A stretch of 64,000 nucleotides of DNA from Candidatus Pacearchaeota archaeon (GTDB lineage: Bacteria > Patescibacteriota > Minisyncoccia > Minisyncoccales > Minisyncoccaceae). The stretch lies in NCBI GenBank assembly GCA_035404185.1, contig DAONGN010000001.1, forward strand, positions 441,408 through 505,407. The letters are read 5' to 3'. The notes beneath the pieces are model-generated. The model was not told the DNA's origin. It saw only the letters and a program-made list of their open reading frames with translations, and searched no databases. The translations under genes were made by a program, and so were the position numbers. Below, piece after piece: positions 49,639 to 59,100 of the stretch; position 1 is the stretch's first letter, and each line of letters begins with the position of its first letter.

Positions 49639-49902
49639 TTATTTCTTTTCTTCTTTTTTAGATTCTGAGGCTTTAGTTTCTCCTATTTCCTTTTGTCTCT
49701 TTTTTTGTTCTTTTTTCTCTAATTTAGCCATTACGTTTACAAGTTCAGTTCCCTTGTAGTATCCGCAATAACCGCAAAGAGTGTGAGGTAAAACAGGTTT
49801 TCCACATTTAGGACATTTAACTAAAACAGGGGCTTTAATGAAAATATTCCCCCTTCTTCTATTTTTCCTTGATGAATTGTGTCTTTGTTTTGGTACTGCC
49901 AT
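49639..49902 (-). CDS. rpmF: 50S ribosomal protein L32
   Basis: 87 residues: [17 protein letters not shown] then [22 protein letters not shown] with four Cys (zinc ribbon). A Lys/Glu-rich tail makes it longer than the usual 55-65. Confidence 0.95.
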   Translation of the reverse strand: MAVPKQRHNSSRKNRRRGNIFIKAPVLVKCPKCGKPVLPHTLCGYCGYYKGTELVNVMAKLEKKEQKKRQKEIGETKASESKKEEKK

Positions 49903-49977
49903 ATTCTTATCTTTAAATCTATATAGCTATTATACATTTTTAAATATTTTTGTCAAAATATATAAAAAAAGAGGAGG

Positions 49978-50508
49978 TTATTTCTCCGCTTCATAGTTTT
50001 CAATCTCTCGGCAGATTATTTCTGCGAGTTCAAAAACTTGGCTAATCTTTTTGAAGTTATTCAATCTTCTCCATTTAGGTAGCGTTTTCGGGATTACTTG
50101 ATTATCCCGGTAATGGTTCCACCCGCAGTGAGTCTCCTTCGAGCAACTGAAGAATTCTTGAATATCTTCAAAACAGATGAACTTGGTGTAATAGCGAAGA
50201 TACATTTCTGCTGAACTAGCTGTTCCTCCCATTGGTCCTGGGCCAGCACAGTATGCTCCGCAGAGATGGGAAAACCTTTTGTTTTTCTTTTCCCTGCTCC
50301 ACTTGTTCCAGATTACTTCCGACATGTTATAGAAGTCAGAAGTGCTCATTCGTTTAATACCTTTGTCTTTGAGATAAAGACTAAGGTAGAACAAAACGAT
50401 ATCCATTACATCGCTGTAATAAATAGTTCCGATGAATTTTTTGTCGATGTGGTGCAGTTTTTCATCGGTACTTTTTTTGATGCAGTCAATAATCCTTTCC
50501 TTTATCAT
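49978..50508 (-). CDS. Unknown soluble protein with Cys/His cluster
   Basis: 176 residues. Helical N-terminus (VMDIVLFYLSLYLKDKGI), then a Cys/His-rich middle (SHLCGAYCAGPGPMGG, FSCSKETHCGWNHY), which could bind metal, and a helical end. No family recognised. Its GC content and position next to repeat-bearing DNA mark it as cassette-like. Confidence 0.6.
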   Translation of the reverse strand: MIKERIIDCIKKSTDEKLHHIDKKFIGTIYYSDVMDIVLFYLSLYLKDKGIKRMSTSDFYNMSEVIWNKWSREKKNKRFSHLCGAYCAGPGPMGGTASSAEMYLRYYTKFICFEDIQEFFSCSKETHCGWNHYRDNQVIPKTLPKWRRLNNFKKISQVFELAEIICREIENYEAEK

Positions 50509-50596
50509 AATCAGTCACCATTAGGTTGGTAAAGAGCTTTTGCTCTTCCAGAAAAATAGTATACCTTTTGAGAAATTGTGTCCATGATTGCGTTCA

Positions 50597-50700
50597 GATA
50601 GGATTCGAACTAAAATCACTATTAGTATATATCTTTTGGAATTAAAAATGTTATCAGTAGCGCTAGGACGTTATCAGAACCTTTTTTGATAATATTTTTT
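50597..50700. repeat. T-arm-like cassette repeat, C+B form
   Basis: C module ATAGGATTCGAACTAAAATC with TTAGTATATAT, then a B variant GTAGCGCTAGGACGTTATCA, GAACCTTTTTT. It is alignable with the C+B copy at 24418 over most of its length. Confidence 0.75.
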
Positions 50701-51103
50701 ACACTAAAAATAACCTGTAGATAATAAAAATTAAAAAACACGATAACAATATAACTATAAAAAAACTTAAAAAATAAATAATATTATTAAGAATAGATTC
50801 TTTTTCAAAACTTTTTTTAGATGAATTCATTAAAACAAAAACTGTTATTAATGAAATTATAGATAATCCATAAGAAATAATCATTGTGAAAATGTATAAC
50901 AAAGAATAAAGTAAATATCCCTGACCAGCAGGATCTCCAAGACTAAAAATACTATCTGCTATCAGCGCAAATGCTATACCAAGATAGCCATTCATAAATA
51001 GTATAGTTGCGCATATCCCAGCTAATAAAAAAACTAAACCAATAAAAAATAAAAGATTAGATGGAAAATTAGCAATTACAGATTTAAATGAATTAAATAT
51101 CAT
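50699..51103 (-). CDS. Four-helix membrane protein, unknown
   Basis: 134 residues with four hydrophobic segments (about 14-34, 37-58, 70-92, 108-132). AT-rich like the core genes. Not recognised. The stop lies at the edge of the repeat at 50597-50700. Confidence 0.55.
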   Translation of the reverse strand: MIFNSFKSVIANFPSNLLFFIGLVFLLAGICATILFMNGYLGIAFALIADSIFSLGDPAGQGYLLYSLLYIFTMIISYGLSIISLITVFVLMNSSKKSFEKESILNNIIYFLSFFIVILLSCFLIFIIYRLFLV

Positions 51104-51248
51104 GTTTGTTTTTAATAATTATATTTTTTAGACTATATCAATTACCTTGCTTTACAATCTTGTCTTTAGCCATTCTTTATATAGCTTTATAGGTAACTAT
51201 GTTATATAAACTATTGACAATATCGGTAATATAGAATATTATTAATTC

Positions 51249-51297
51249 ATAAAAGGCTTAGGCCTCCGAGACCCTCCCTAGTGGTGGGTCGTTTTCT
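51249..51297 (+). ncRNA. Very short RNA unit convergent to GNAT-MazF gene
   Basis: Promoter TTGACA (51214-51219), 17 bp, TATTAT (51237-51242), then about 20 bases and a terminator GACCC (51270-51274) with GGGTC (51286-51290) plus GTTTTCTTT. The product would be about 50 nt and end exactly where the GNAT-MazF gene stops on the other strand. No coding capacity. It could simply be a terminator plus a chance promoter. Confidence 0.35.
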
Positions 51298-52110
51298 TTA
51301 TAAAAATCTTATTATTTCTTCTTTTATTTTTTGAAAATCTTCCTTAGGTAACATAGTCATTTTCCTTATAAGTCTTTTTTCACTTATTAATTTAACTTGA
51401 GACAGAACCACGCAAGATGTTTCTTCTTTTCCCTCTAGTGTGCATTTATAATAATAGGGATTTTCCTTAATTTTGCTTGTTAAAGGTAGCATCCAAAACG
51501 TTCCATTACCAAAAGTTTTTAATATTAAAACAGGCCTTTCGAACTCGTCATTTTTACCATCTGTTTCGTATCCAATATTTATTCCTAAGGAACACCACCA
51601 GATTTCTCTTTCATAATAGTACAAAGATTTATTTTTCTTATCTAATTCTTTTTTCTTTGCATTCCATCCGTCAAAATCTTTAATATATAAAAACATTTCA
51701 ATGTGTGGTATTCCAACCTCTTCAAAGATTTCTCCTCTTTTTTTAAATCCTAGCTTTTCATAAAATCCACTAGCATTTTCTTGTGAATAAAGTTTTATTT
51801 CTTTTTGCTTTTTTTCTTGCAAATAAGAAAGAGTAAAATCCATTATTTTTTTACCAAAACCAATTCCTCTGCATTTTTTTAACACAGATGTTCTTTCTAT
51901 TTTTGCTATTTTCTCATCTAAATATCTAATTCTGAGCGTTGCTATTGGTTCATTGTTTAAATAAATGATGATATGTTCAGATGATTCATCCTTTCCATCA
52001 ATATCTAATTCAGAATCTATTCCTTGTTCTTCTATAAAAACCTTACGTCGCACTTCTTGAGCATCTATAATTTCTTTATTGGTCTCAACTTTTTTTATTC
52101 TTATATCCAT
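51298..52110 (-). CDS. GNAT acetyltransferase fused to PemK/MazF-like domain
   Basis: 270 residues with two domains. Residues 1-140 are a GNAT acetyltransferase: VRRKVFIEEQGIDSELD, IERTSVLKKCRGIGFGKKIMDF (acetyl-CoA loop) and NASGFYEKLGFKKRGEIF. Residues 145-270 resemble PemK/MazF-family proteins: WNAKKKELDKK, REIWWCSLGINIGYETDGKN, FERPVLILK and MLPLTSKIKENPYYY. PemK/MazF proteins are RNA-cleaving toxins; no antitoxin is adjacent. Activity of either domain is unproven. Confidence 0.75.
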   Translation of the reverse strand: MDIRIKKVETNKEIIDAQEVRRKVFIEEQGIDSELDIDGKDESSEHIIIYLNNEPIATLRIRYLDEKIAKIERTSVLKKCRGIGFGKKIMDFTLSYLQEKKQKEIKLYSQENASGFYEKLGFKKRGEIFEEVGIPHIEMFLYIKDFDGWNAKKKELDKKNKSLYYYEREIWWCSLGINIGYETDGKNDEFERPVLILKTFGNGTFWMLPLTSKIKENPYYYKCTLEGKEETSCVVLSQVKLISEKRLIRKMTMLPKEDFQKIKEEIIRFL

Positions 52111-52162
52111 ATTTTTATTATATCTCTAAAAATAAAAAGCGCCAATAAGGCGCTAGGGATTT

Positions 52163-52205
52163 GCAGGGGCGCTGGGATGTTGTCGGAACATTTTTGAGGT
52201 TAAAT
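52163..52205. repeat. T-arm-like cassette repeat, B variant
   Basis: GCAGGGGCGCTGGGATGTTG, TCGGAACATTTTTGAGGTTA. A GCGCC/GGCGC terminator hairpin (52139-52155) lies just left of it. It abuts the 251-residue gene. Confidence 0.8.
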
Positions 52206-52214
52206 TAACTATAC

Positions 52215-52970
52215 TTAACAATCAGGAACAACTAACTTCTCAATTCTATTAAAGTTATTATCTAGGAAGGTATCTAATTTTTGTTCCGAGTTTAGATTAT
52301 AAACATTATACTCTATCTCGCCTTCATTAAGCCAATTAATATTAACGCCGTCTTCTAGTTCTGGAGGAAATTCATTAAGAATTTCTCCATTTTTTAATAT
52401 AATTAACTGTTTTGTTGTGTCATTATTAAAACAAACTAAAGAAATAATATTTCCAAAGTTACGGATTTGATTAATTGATTCGGTATAAACCGCTTTATCT
52501 CCGGTTGGCGCAAAATGTAAACGCATACTGCTTTCTTTTATTTTCCTTATTTCCATAGAATTAATATCTATAGCAAATATTGGTCCGCCATATTCATAAC
52601 TTAAATAGAAGTATATTTCTGTTCCTTTATCGGGATAGCCCGTAAGACCGATTACTCCATCACTACACAAAAGATTACCAATATCATTAAATTTTTCACA
52701 GACAGCTTTTCTAAGATTATAAACATGATCGAAGAGAATTTTTTGATCACCAGTAGATCTATTAATTAATATTAGTTTTTCTGTATTATTATCAGATAGA
52801 ATATTTTTAATCTCCCAATCTTCTAGATTTATTTTTTTTACTTGATCAGTAATATTATTGTTTTCTTTTTTTATTAATTGTTGATTTTTATTATAAAAAT
52901 AATAGCCACAACTACTAATTACTAATAATAAAATAACTATTATAAAAATTATCTTTTTGTTTTTATTCAT
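52215..52970 (-). CDS. Membrane-anchored protein, unknown (251 aa)
   Basis: 251 residues: N-terminal transmembrane anchor (about 6-26), a long soluble part with repeated beta-strand-like blocks (ILFDHVYNLRKAV, GIYFYL-type strands, FAPTGDKAVYTESINQIR) suggestive of a beta-propeller, and a Cys near the end. AT-rich. Family not recognised. Confidence 0.6.
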   Translation of the reverse strand: MNKNKKIIFIIVILLLVISSCGYYFYNKNQQLIKKENNNITDQVKKINLEDWEIKNILSDNNTEKLILINRSTGDQKILFDHVYNLRKAVCEKFNDIGNLLCSDGVIGLTGYPDKGTEIYFYLSYEYGGPIFAIDINSMEIRKIKESSMRLHFAPTGDKAVYTESINQIRNFGNIISLVCFNNDTTKQLIILKNGEILNEFPPELEDGVNINWLNEGEIEYNVYNLNSEQKLDTFLDNNFNRIEKLVVPDC

Positions 52971-53031
52971 ATGTTTACTTGAAGCAATTATACCACAAAC
53001 AAAAAACCGACAAAAGTGTCGGTTTAATTTT

Positions 53032-53089
53032 GCAGGGGCTCGTGGAGGACGTTAGAACCAGTTTGGTATTAAATTATGTATAAAAAAGC
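53032..53089. repeat. T-arm-like cassette repeat, A form
   Basis: GCAGGGGCTCGTGGAGGACG, TTAGAACC and the tail AATTATGTATAAAAAAG. Preceded by an ACCGAC/GTCGGT hairpin (52997-53014). It marks the left border of the structured RNA candidate. Confidence 0.85.
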
Positions 53090-53149
53090 TAATCTTGAAT
53101 CATAATTTATATTATTTGACAAATTAAAGTGTATTATATAAAATAAGGG

Positions 53150-53558
53150 CACGGTTCTTTATATTCTCTTGTAGCTCGCTCTAGCAACACGTTTCAATGT
53201 TCCTGGAGCGGGTTACCGGAATTTAAAATGATGGTTTCTCGCACAAAAGTTCACCCGGAAAGGTGCAACATGGCAAAAAGCTACGAGCTACGCTCGGAAG
53301 GATAGGCAAGCAGCGACTAGAGGTACGGACTGGTAAACCAAATTTGCTCAAAGAGGAAGCTGTGAAAGACACTTAAGACTTGCCTCCAAAAGCGGCATAC
53401 CACGACGTCAAACATAGTGAGAACAACATTATTGCTGCCTTATGGCGGCACCCTGAGATTTATGATGAGAAGCGATCGGAAGCTGCTCCAACTATATCGC
53501 CTCCCATTCATCATCTCTTGTAACGCGCAAATACAATTTATTATGCGCGTTGTTTTAT
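53150..53558 (+). ncRNA. Structured RNA candidate in a cassette (about 400 nt)
   Basis: Between two A-form repeats there is no gene, but a complete transcription unit: promoter TTGACA (53116-53121), 17 bp, TAAAAT (53139-53144), and terminator AACGCGCA/TGCGCGTT (53522-53551) plus GTTTTAT. GC content is clearly higher than the surroundings. A 5' hairpin pairs CTCGCTCTAG with CTGGAGCGGG near 53172-53210. A 25-codon frame exists near 53229 but looks incidental. RNase P, tmRNA and SRP signatures were not seen. Confidence 0.55.
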
Positions 53559-53583
53559 ATAAAAACATTATTTAAAATTTATT

Positions 53584-53611
53584 TGTAGGGGCTCGTGGAG
53601 GACGTTAGAAC
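53584..53611. repeat. T-arm-like cassette repeat, A form
   Basis: TGTAGGGGCTCGTGGAGGAC, GTTAGAAC. It lies between the RNA candidate and the 123-residue membrane-protein gene; the tail is not recognisable. Confidence 0.8.
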
Positions 53612-53630
53612 TATAATTAGACAATAAGAA

Positions 53631-54002
53631 TTATTTTATCGGATTAAATAAAGTATGATTTCTAGTGTTTTCAGCCGGATTAGAAATTTTAGGCTGGAAT
53701 AGTGAAAGAGTTAAAAAAATAAATATGAAAGTAAAATTTATTAGAATATGTTTTTTAATAATGCTTCTACTGTTTTCATCTTTTTTTATAAAAAACTTAA
53801 TGATATCTAGTACCATTTTAAAAAGAATAACATATGTTATAAGTAAAAAATAATTAATCCAAAACATATCAACTAATGCCAGACCGATTAAGAAGATTAT
53901 TAAGAATGTGATAAACCAATCCACCCAGCTAGTTTTCTTAAAAAGATAATAAAAAATAAACAACAAAAAGAGAGAAATCATTAGGGCAATAGTTATATTC
54001 AT
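53631..54002 (-). CDS. Three- or four-helix membrane protein, unknown
   Basis: 123 residues, mostly hydrophobic (segments about 2-20, 27-47, 51-70, 86-106), with a polar tail ending NHTLFNPIK. AT-rich. Not recognised. Confidence 0.5.
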   Translation of the reverse strand: MNITIALMISLFLLFIFYYLFKKTSWVDWFITFLIIFLIGLALVDMFWINYFLLITYVILFKMVLDIIKFFIKKDENSRSIIKKHILINFTFIFIFLTLSLFQPKISNPAENTRNHTLFNPIK

Positions 54003-54077
54003 TATTTATTATAAATATATTATCTTGAAATCATTATATCTCTTCAAAACAGAAAAGCCAATAAAGGTTTTAAAAAC

Positions 54078-54186
54078 GTAGGGGCTCGTGGAGGACGTTA
54101 GAACCAAAATTCAGGAGAATATGTTACAATTAAGTAGTGATGGGACGAACTTGGAACATTTTTGAGGTTAAATTGGGTATGAAAAA
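54078..54186. repeat. T-arm-like cassette repeat, A+B form
   Basis: GTAGGGGCTCGTGGAGGACG, TTAGAACC, a TTCAGGAGAATAT linker, then GATGGGACGAACTTGGAACA and the tail. It is the best-preserved long composite copy. It directly precedes the terminator of the 114-residue gene. Confidence 0.88.
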
Positions 54187-54234
54187 AGAGGCTTTGATGT
54201 CGGAGTCCTCATTTTCTCCGGAAGCTATAGAGCT

Positions 54235-54579
54235 TCAGTTCCAGAGTGCCCGAGAGCACTTTATGCAGAACTTGTTTTCATCAAGTTCATGCACGCACGA
54301 GAGATCATTTCTCTCGACCGGGAGGTAATAATAACCTCCTGGATTTTCGATGTGGGCACGATAGCCCACAAAGCAGTCTTTGGACATGATAATCATGTCC
54401 TCGGGATCACCGACCTCAAAGGTCCTGTGTGCGATCCAGTCGATGCCAGCTGCTTTCATAGCGGCATCAATCTTCTCGGTTGTCAGAGGTTCCTCTAACG
54501 AGCCAAGAATTTTTTCCAGTCTCTCATCTGCAACCTTCTGCATTTCTGCATAGGTCATCACTCCCTCTGTGTCTACCAT
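54235..54579 (-). CDS. Cassette protein, unknown (114 aa)
   Basis: 114 residues from ATG 54577-54579 (MVDTEGVMTYAEMQ); an internal ATG seven codons later has a GAGGGAG site. Acidic, with VHELDENKFCIKCSRALWN at the end, a CxxC that could bind metal. Promoter TTGACA (54609-54614), 17 bp, TATAGT (54586-54591), making the first ATG leaderless. Higher GC than core genes. Not recognised. Confidence 0.65.
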   Translation of the reverse strand: MVDTEGVMTYAEMQKVADERLEKILGSLEEPLTTEKIDAAMKAAGIDWIAHRTFEVGDPEDMIIMSKDCFVGYRAHIENPGGYYYLPVERNDLSCVHELDENKFCIKCSRALWN

Positions 54580-54649
54580 ATTAATACTATAACATAGTAT
54601 ATTTATTATGTCAATAGTAGCGGCTGGCGAGTTCAAGAAACTAACCAAA

Positions 54650-54733
54650 AGGTTCTAAAGTGATTTTGCGGTTATCTAAAAAGCCTTATAGAATAAGGCT
54701 TCCTAAATTTGCAGGGGAGAAAGGATTCGAACC
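54650..54733. repeat. T-arm-like cassette repeat, D plus T-loop form
   Basis: AAGGTTCTAAAGTGATTTTG, the AAGCCTTA/TAAGGCTT hairpin, then GCAGGGGAGAAAGGATTCG AACC (54711-54733). The D module matches those at 24987 and 25398 closely, but the right end has a true tRNA T-loop sequence. It borders the rnhB stop and closes the third cassette block. Confidence 0.85.
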
Positions 54734-54749
54734 ATTGAGTTTTTTCTAT

Positions 54750-55376
54750 CTACTTTATTTGATTAATCGGAGCAAAGCTTTTTCTATGTATCTTGCAGGC
54801 TCCATTATTTTTAATATTTTTCAAGTGTTCCTTTGTTCCATACCCTTTATGTTTTTTAAAATTGTACGCAGGATATAATGCATCATACTTAATCATTAAT
54901 CTATCTCTGGTTACCTTTGCAATAATACTAGCAGCTGAAACTAAAAATATCTTATCGTCAGCTTTAATAATTGATTCTTGAGCAACACTTAAGTTAATTT
55001 TTATCTTTCCATCAAGAATAATATAATCAATTTTAATTTTATTCTTCTTTTCTAAATTTTTAATTGCCTTAATCATTGAAAGCTTAGTAGCCTCTAAAAT
55101 ATTAATCTTGTCAATTACCTTTTCAGAAACAATCCCGATTCCCCATTTTAACTTAGAATTATTAATTAAATTAGTGTAAACCTCCCCCCTCTTTTTTTCA
55201 GTTAACTTTTTTGAATCTTTTACTGATTTGATTTTCTTTACCTCTTTAAAGTTTTTTGAGAGAATTAAAACGGCTCCAGATACAACTGGACCAGCCAAAG
55301 GTCCTCTTCCAGCCTCATCGATTCCCACTATATATTTATACCCCTTTTTCCATAACCTCTTTTCTTCTTGAATCAT
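54750..55376 (-). CDS. rnhB: Ribonuclease HII
   Basis: 208 residues from ATG 55374-55376 (MIQEEKRLWKKGYKYI). The catalytic motif is IVGIDEAGRGPLAGPVV, and the later acidic residues are in IDYIILDGKI and SIIAKVTRDRLM. It removes RNA from RNA-DNA hybrids. The 3' end touches the cassette repeat at 54650-54733, and the coding sequence is intact. Confidence 0.94.
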   Translation of the reverse strand: MIQEEKRLWKKGYKYIVGIDEAGRGPLAGPVVSGAVLILSKNFKEVKKIKSVKDSKKLTEKKRGEVYTNLINNSKLKWGIGIVSEKVIDKINILEATKLSMIKAIKNLEKKNKIKIDYIILDGKIKINLSVAQESIIKADDKIFLVSAASIIAKVTRDRLMIKYDALYPAYNFKKHKGYGTKEHLKNIKNNGACKIHRKSFAPINQIK

Positions 55377-55421
55377 AATCAAATATGGGATATTATTAAG
55401 ATATATTATATATATTAACAT

Positions 55422-56087
55422 ATGGTTATATTAAATAGCAAAAACAATAATCAAGAAGTTATCGGTCAATTAGAAATAATTAATGAGATTAATATAGCCG
55501 AAAGAGAAAATAGGCCAGTCGATTTTAGTAACAAAACCTTAGCTGATTTCAATCTTATCATTAACAAGATTAAATTTGGATTAAACTTAGAAAATGCAAA
55601 AATACTTGGTCCAGTCTTTTTGGGTGAGGTAGTTATCATTGGAGATCTTAATTTAAAAGGAGCAGTAATTAATGGCTCTTTGTATCTAGGCAAAGCAGAT
55701 ATAAAAAATGATTTAATTTTTGAAAATACTCAAATTAATGGCGCTATAAATTTAGTTGGTGCTAAAATTGGAGGAAATATTAATGCTAGAGGGCTAATCA
55801 CTGCTGGTTTTCTATCATTAACCAAGACAGAAATATTTGGAGATGTAATTTTAGAAAATGCAGAAATTGCCTCAGCTAATTATGATGACATGATGGTAAG
55901 AGGAGATGCTTTTTTTGATACTGCTAACGTTGGAGGAAATCTTAATTTAGGAAAAATGAAAACTGAAGGAATGATTGACTTAGAAGAAGCTAATATTGGA
56001 AGTAATCTTGTTTTAACGGGAACGAAAAGTAACAGAGATTCCATTGATACGACAAAGACAAGGATAGGAGGAAAAAAGATTATTTAA
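55422..56087 (+). CDS. Beta-helix (pentapeptide-like) repeat protein
   Basis: 221 residues. From residue 50 on the sequence is built of repeats such as GDLNLKGAVINGSLYLGKADIKN and GAINLVGAKIGGNINARG, as expected for a right-handed beta-helix related to pentapeptide-repeat proteins. No signal peptide. It starts 45 bp from rnhB, divergent, and ends 14 bp before dnaE. Function unknown. Confidence 0.7.
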   Translation: MVILNSKNNNQEVIGQLEIINEINIAERENRPVDFSNKTLADFNLIINKIKFGLNLENAKILGPVFLGEVVIIGDLNLKGAVINGSLYLGKADIKNDLIFENTQINGAINLVGAKIGGNINARGLITAGFLSLTKTEIFGDVILENAEIASANYDDMMVRGDAFFDTANVGGNLNLGKMKTEGMIDLEEANIGSNLVLTGTKSNRDSIDTTKTRIGGKKII

Positions 56088-56101
56088 TGAATTAAAGATA
56101 A

Positions 56102-59100
56102 ATGAATAAGAAGTTTACACATTTGCACTTGCATTCGCATTATTCTCTTTTGGATGGATTAGCGAAAATAGATGACATTATTGATAAGGTCAAAGAACTT
56201 GGCATGGATTCAGTTGCTTTAACTGACCATGGAACAATGTATGGAGCAATTGAATTCTATGAAAAAGCTAAAGCTAAAGGAATTAAGCCTATTATTGGTT
56301 GCGAAGTTTATGAATCAATTAGAGACATGGAAGATAGGACTCCTAATCTAGATGGTAAACGTTTTCATTTGATTCTCTTAGTAAGAAATGAACAAGGATA
56401 TAAAAATTTAGTAAAAATAGTAACCGAAGCTCACTTAAGAGGTTTTTATTATAAACCTCGTGTAGACTTGGAATTATTAGAAAGGTATTCTGATGGTCTT
56501 TTAGCGACATCTGCATGTTTGCAGGGTAGAATTCCTCAACTATTACTTTCTAATAAAAAGGAAGAGGCTGAAGAAATGGCTTTAAAATATGAAAAGATAT
56601 TTGGCAAAGGTAATTTCTATTTAGAACTTCAATATCATCCCGGCATTCCTGAACAAGCAAGGGCTAATCAAATGATAATAGAGTTGAGCAAAAAAACAGG
56701 AATTCCTTTTATTGCCACCAATGATTCCCACTATGTCAACAGAGATGATGCTGAAGCTCAAGATATTTTAATGTTGATTAATACTGGAGCTGATATTAAT
56801 GACAAAGAAAGACTATCCATGCTTGGAGATGATTTTTCAATCAGAAGCACTGATGAAATGGTAGAAGCTTTTAAAGATGTTCCTGAAGCAATTAGTAATA
56901 CTCAAAAAATAGTTGAGGCTTGTAATCTGGAATTAAAATTAGGAGAATTCAAACTTCCCTCTTTTGATGTTCCAGAAGGAAAAAATACAGAAAGTTATTT
57001 AAAAGAATTATGTTATTTGGGAATTGAAAAAAAGTACGATATTCATTCTCCCGAATTAAAAGATATTATTGAAAAAGTTTTAAAAGGAAAAGAAATAAAG
57101 ATTGAAGATATTAAAGATGATAAACTAAAAGAAGTAATCGAGAGAATGGAATATGAGTTGTCGGTTATTAACCGAACTGGCTTTTCAGGATATTTTTTAA
57201 TTGTTCAGGATTTTGTTAACTGGGCTAAGAATAATAGAATTGTCGTTGGGCCAGGTAGAGGCTCAGCTGGAGGTTCAATTGTCGCCTATCTTTCCAATAT
57301 TACCAACGTTGATCCATTAAAGTATAACTTGTACTTCCAAAGGTTTTTAAATCCAGACAGAATTTCTCCTCCTGATATCGATTTAGATTTTACTGACAAA
57401 AGAAGAGATGAAGTTATTAATTACGTTGCTGAAAAATATGGACGAAATAGAGTTGCACAAATTATTACCTTTGGAACTATGGCTGCTAAAGCTTCAATTA
57501 GAGATGTGGGCAGAGCTTTAGGCTATCAATATTCTTATTGCGATAAAATCGCAAAAATGATTCCTTTAGGTTTTGATTTGAAGGATTCATTAGAAAAAAT
57601 AGATGAATTTAAATCTTTATATGAATCAGATACTGAAGCTGAAAGACTAATTGATTTGGCATTAAAAATTGAAGGCTGCGCCAGACATGCTTCAACTCAT
57701 GCTTGTGGAGTTGTAATTGCCAGAAATCCCCTAGACGATTCGGTGCCGACTCAACATCCAACTCAAGGCGGAGAATCGATTGTCACTCAATATGAAATGC
57801 ACTCTGTTGAATCAATGGGACTATTAAAAATGGATTTTTTGGGATTAAAAAACTTAACCATCATTGAGGAAACTTTAAAAAGAATTTACGCTGTCCGCGG
57901 AATTAATGTTGATATGGATAGAATTCCATTAGACGATCCTAAAACTTTTAAATTATTGCAAGATGGAGACTGTATTGGAGTGTTTCAATTAGAATCTGAT
58001 GGAATGCGTAGATACGTTAAACAATTAAAACCAACCGAAATTGAAGACATCATTGCTTTAGTTGCTTTGTATCGTCCTGGTCCGATGCAACATATTCCTG
58101 AATATATTAACGGTAAACACCAAAGGAAGGAAGTTAAATACATGCATCCATTATTGAAACCGATTCTTGAAAATACTTATGGTATTCCCGTATATCAAGA
58201 ACAAATTATGCGTATCGCTCAAGATTTAGCTGGTTTTACTTTAGCTGAAGCAGATATTTTGAGAAAAGCTATTGGTAAAAAGATTGAAAAGCTTTTAATG
58301 GAGCAAAAAGACAAGTTTGTTAATGGAATGAAGAAGAATAATATCGATGAAAGAATTGCGGTTGAGTTGTGGCATTGGATTGAACCTTTTGCTAGATATT
58401 CTTTTAATAAATCCCACGCTGCTTGTTATGCCATTATTGCTTATCAAACAGCTTACTTGAAAGCTAATTATCCTGTTGAATATATGGCTGCTTTGCTGAC
58501 TTCAGAAAGTTCTGATTTGGATAGAATTTCAATTCTAATTGAAGAATGTAAAAAAATGAAGATTGAAGTTTTGCCTCCAGACATTAATGAAAGTTTTAGC
58601 AATTTCAGTGTGGTTCCAGAAAAGAACCAAATTAGATTCGGATTATCAGCCGTTAAAAATGTGGGCTATAATATCGTAGAATTAATTGTTAATGAAAGAA
58701 AAAATAACGGACACTTTAAAACAATTGAAGATTTTATTTCCAGAGTTGATGCCAAAGTTTTAAATAAAAAATCATTGGAAAGTTTAACTAGAGCCGGAGC
58801 TTTTGATACTTTAAAAGAAAGAAATCAAATTCTTTCTAATTTAGAAAAACTATTAGACTGGTCCAAGAAAAACCAAAAGATAAAGGAGAGTGGACAGAGA
58901 GGTTTGTTTGATAATACAACCTCCGTTAGTTTTTCAAACGGAATAACATTAGATAATGTAGAACCAGCTAATGAATATGAAAAATTGATGTGGGAAAAAG
59001 AATTATTAGGATTATATATTTCTGGCCATCCACTAGAAAAGTACAGAGGATTACTAGAACAACAAACGACGTCAATTAGAAAAATTATTGGAGATCTTAA

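Noticed and set aside
53229..53306. tmRNA tag or short peptide (MAKSYELRSEG)
   Set aside because: No tRNA-like ends, no Ala-rich tag and no SmpB-type features around it; the frame is most likely incidental in a structured RNA.
21692..54733. Canonical integron attC sites
   Set aside because: The layout is similar and some copies contain GACGTTAGAAC, but the conserved R' core GTTRRRY and a matching R'' are not met by the copies, and no integron integrase gene is in the window. I keep the broader cassette hypothesis only.
21692..54733. CRISPR array
   Set aside because: Repeats are far apart, diverged, and separated by genes, with no regular short spacers and no cas genes.
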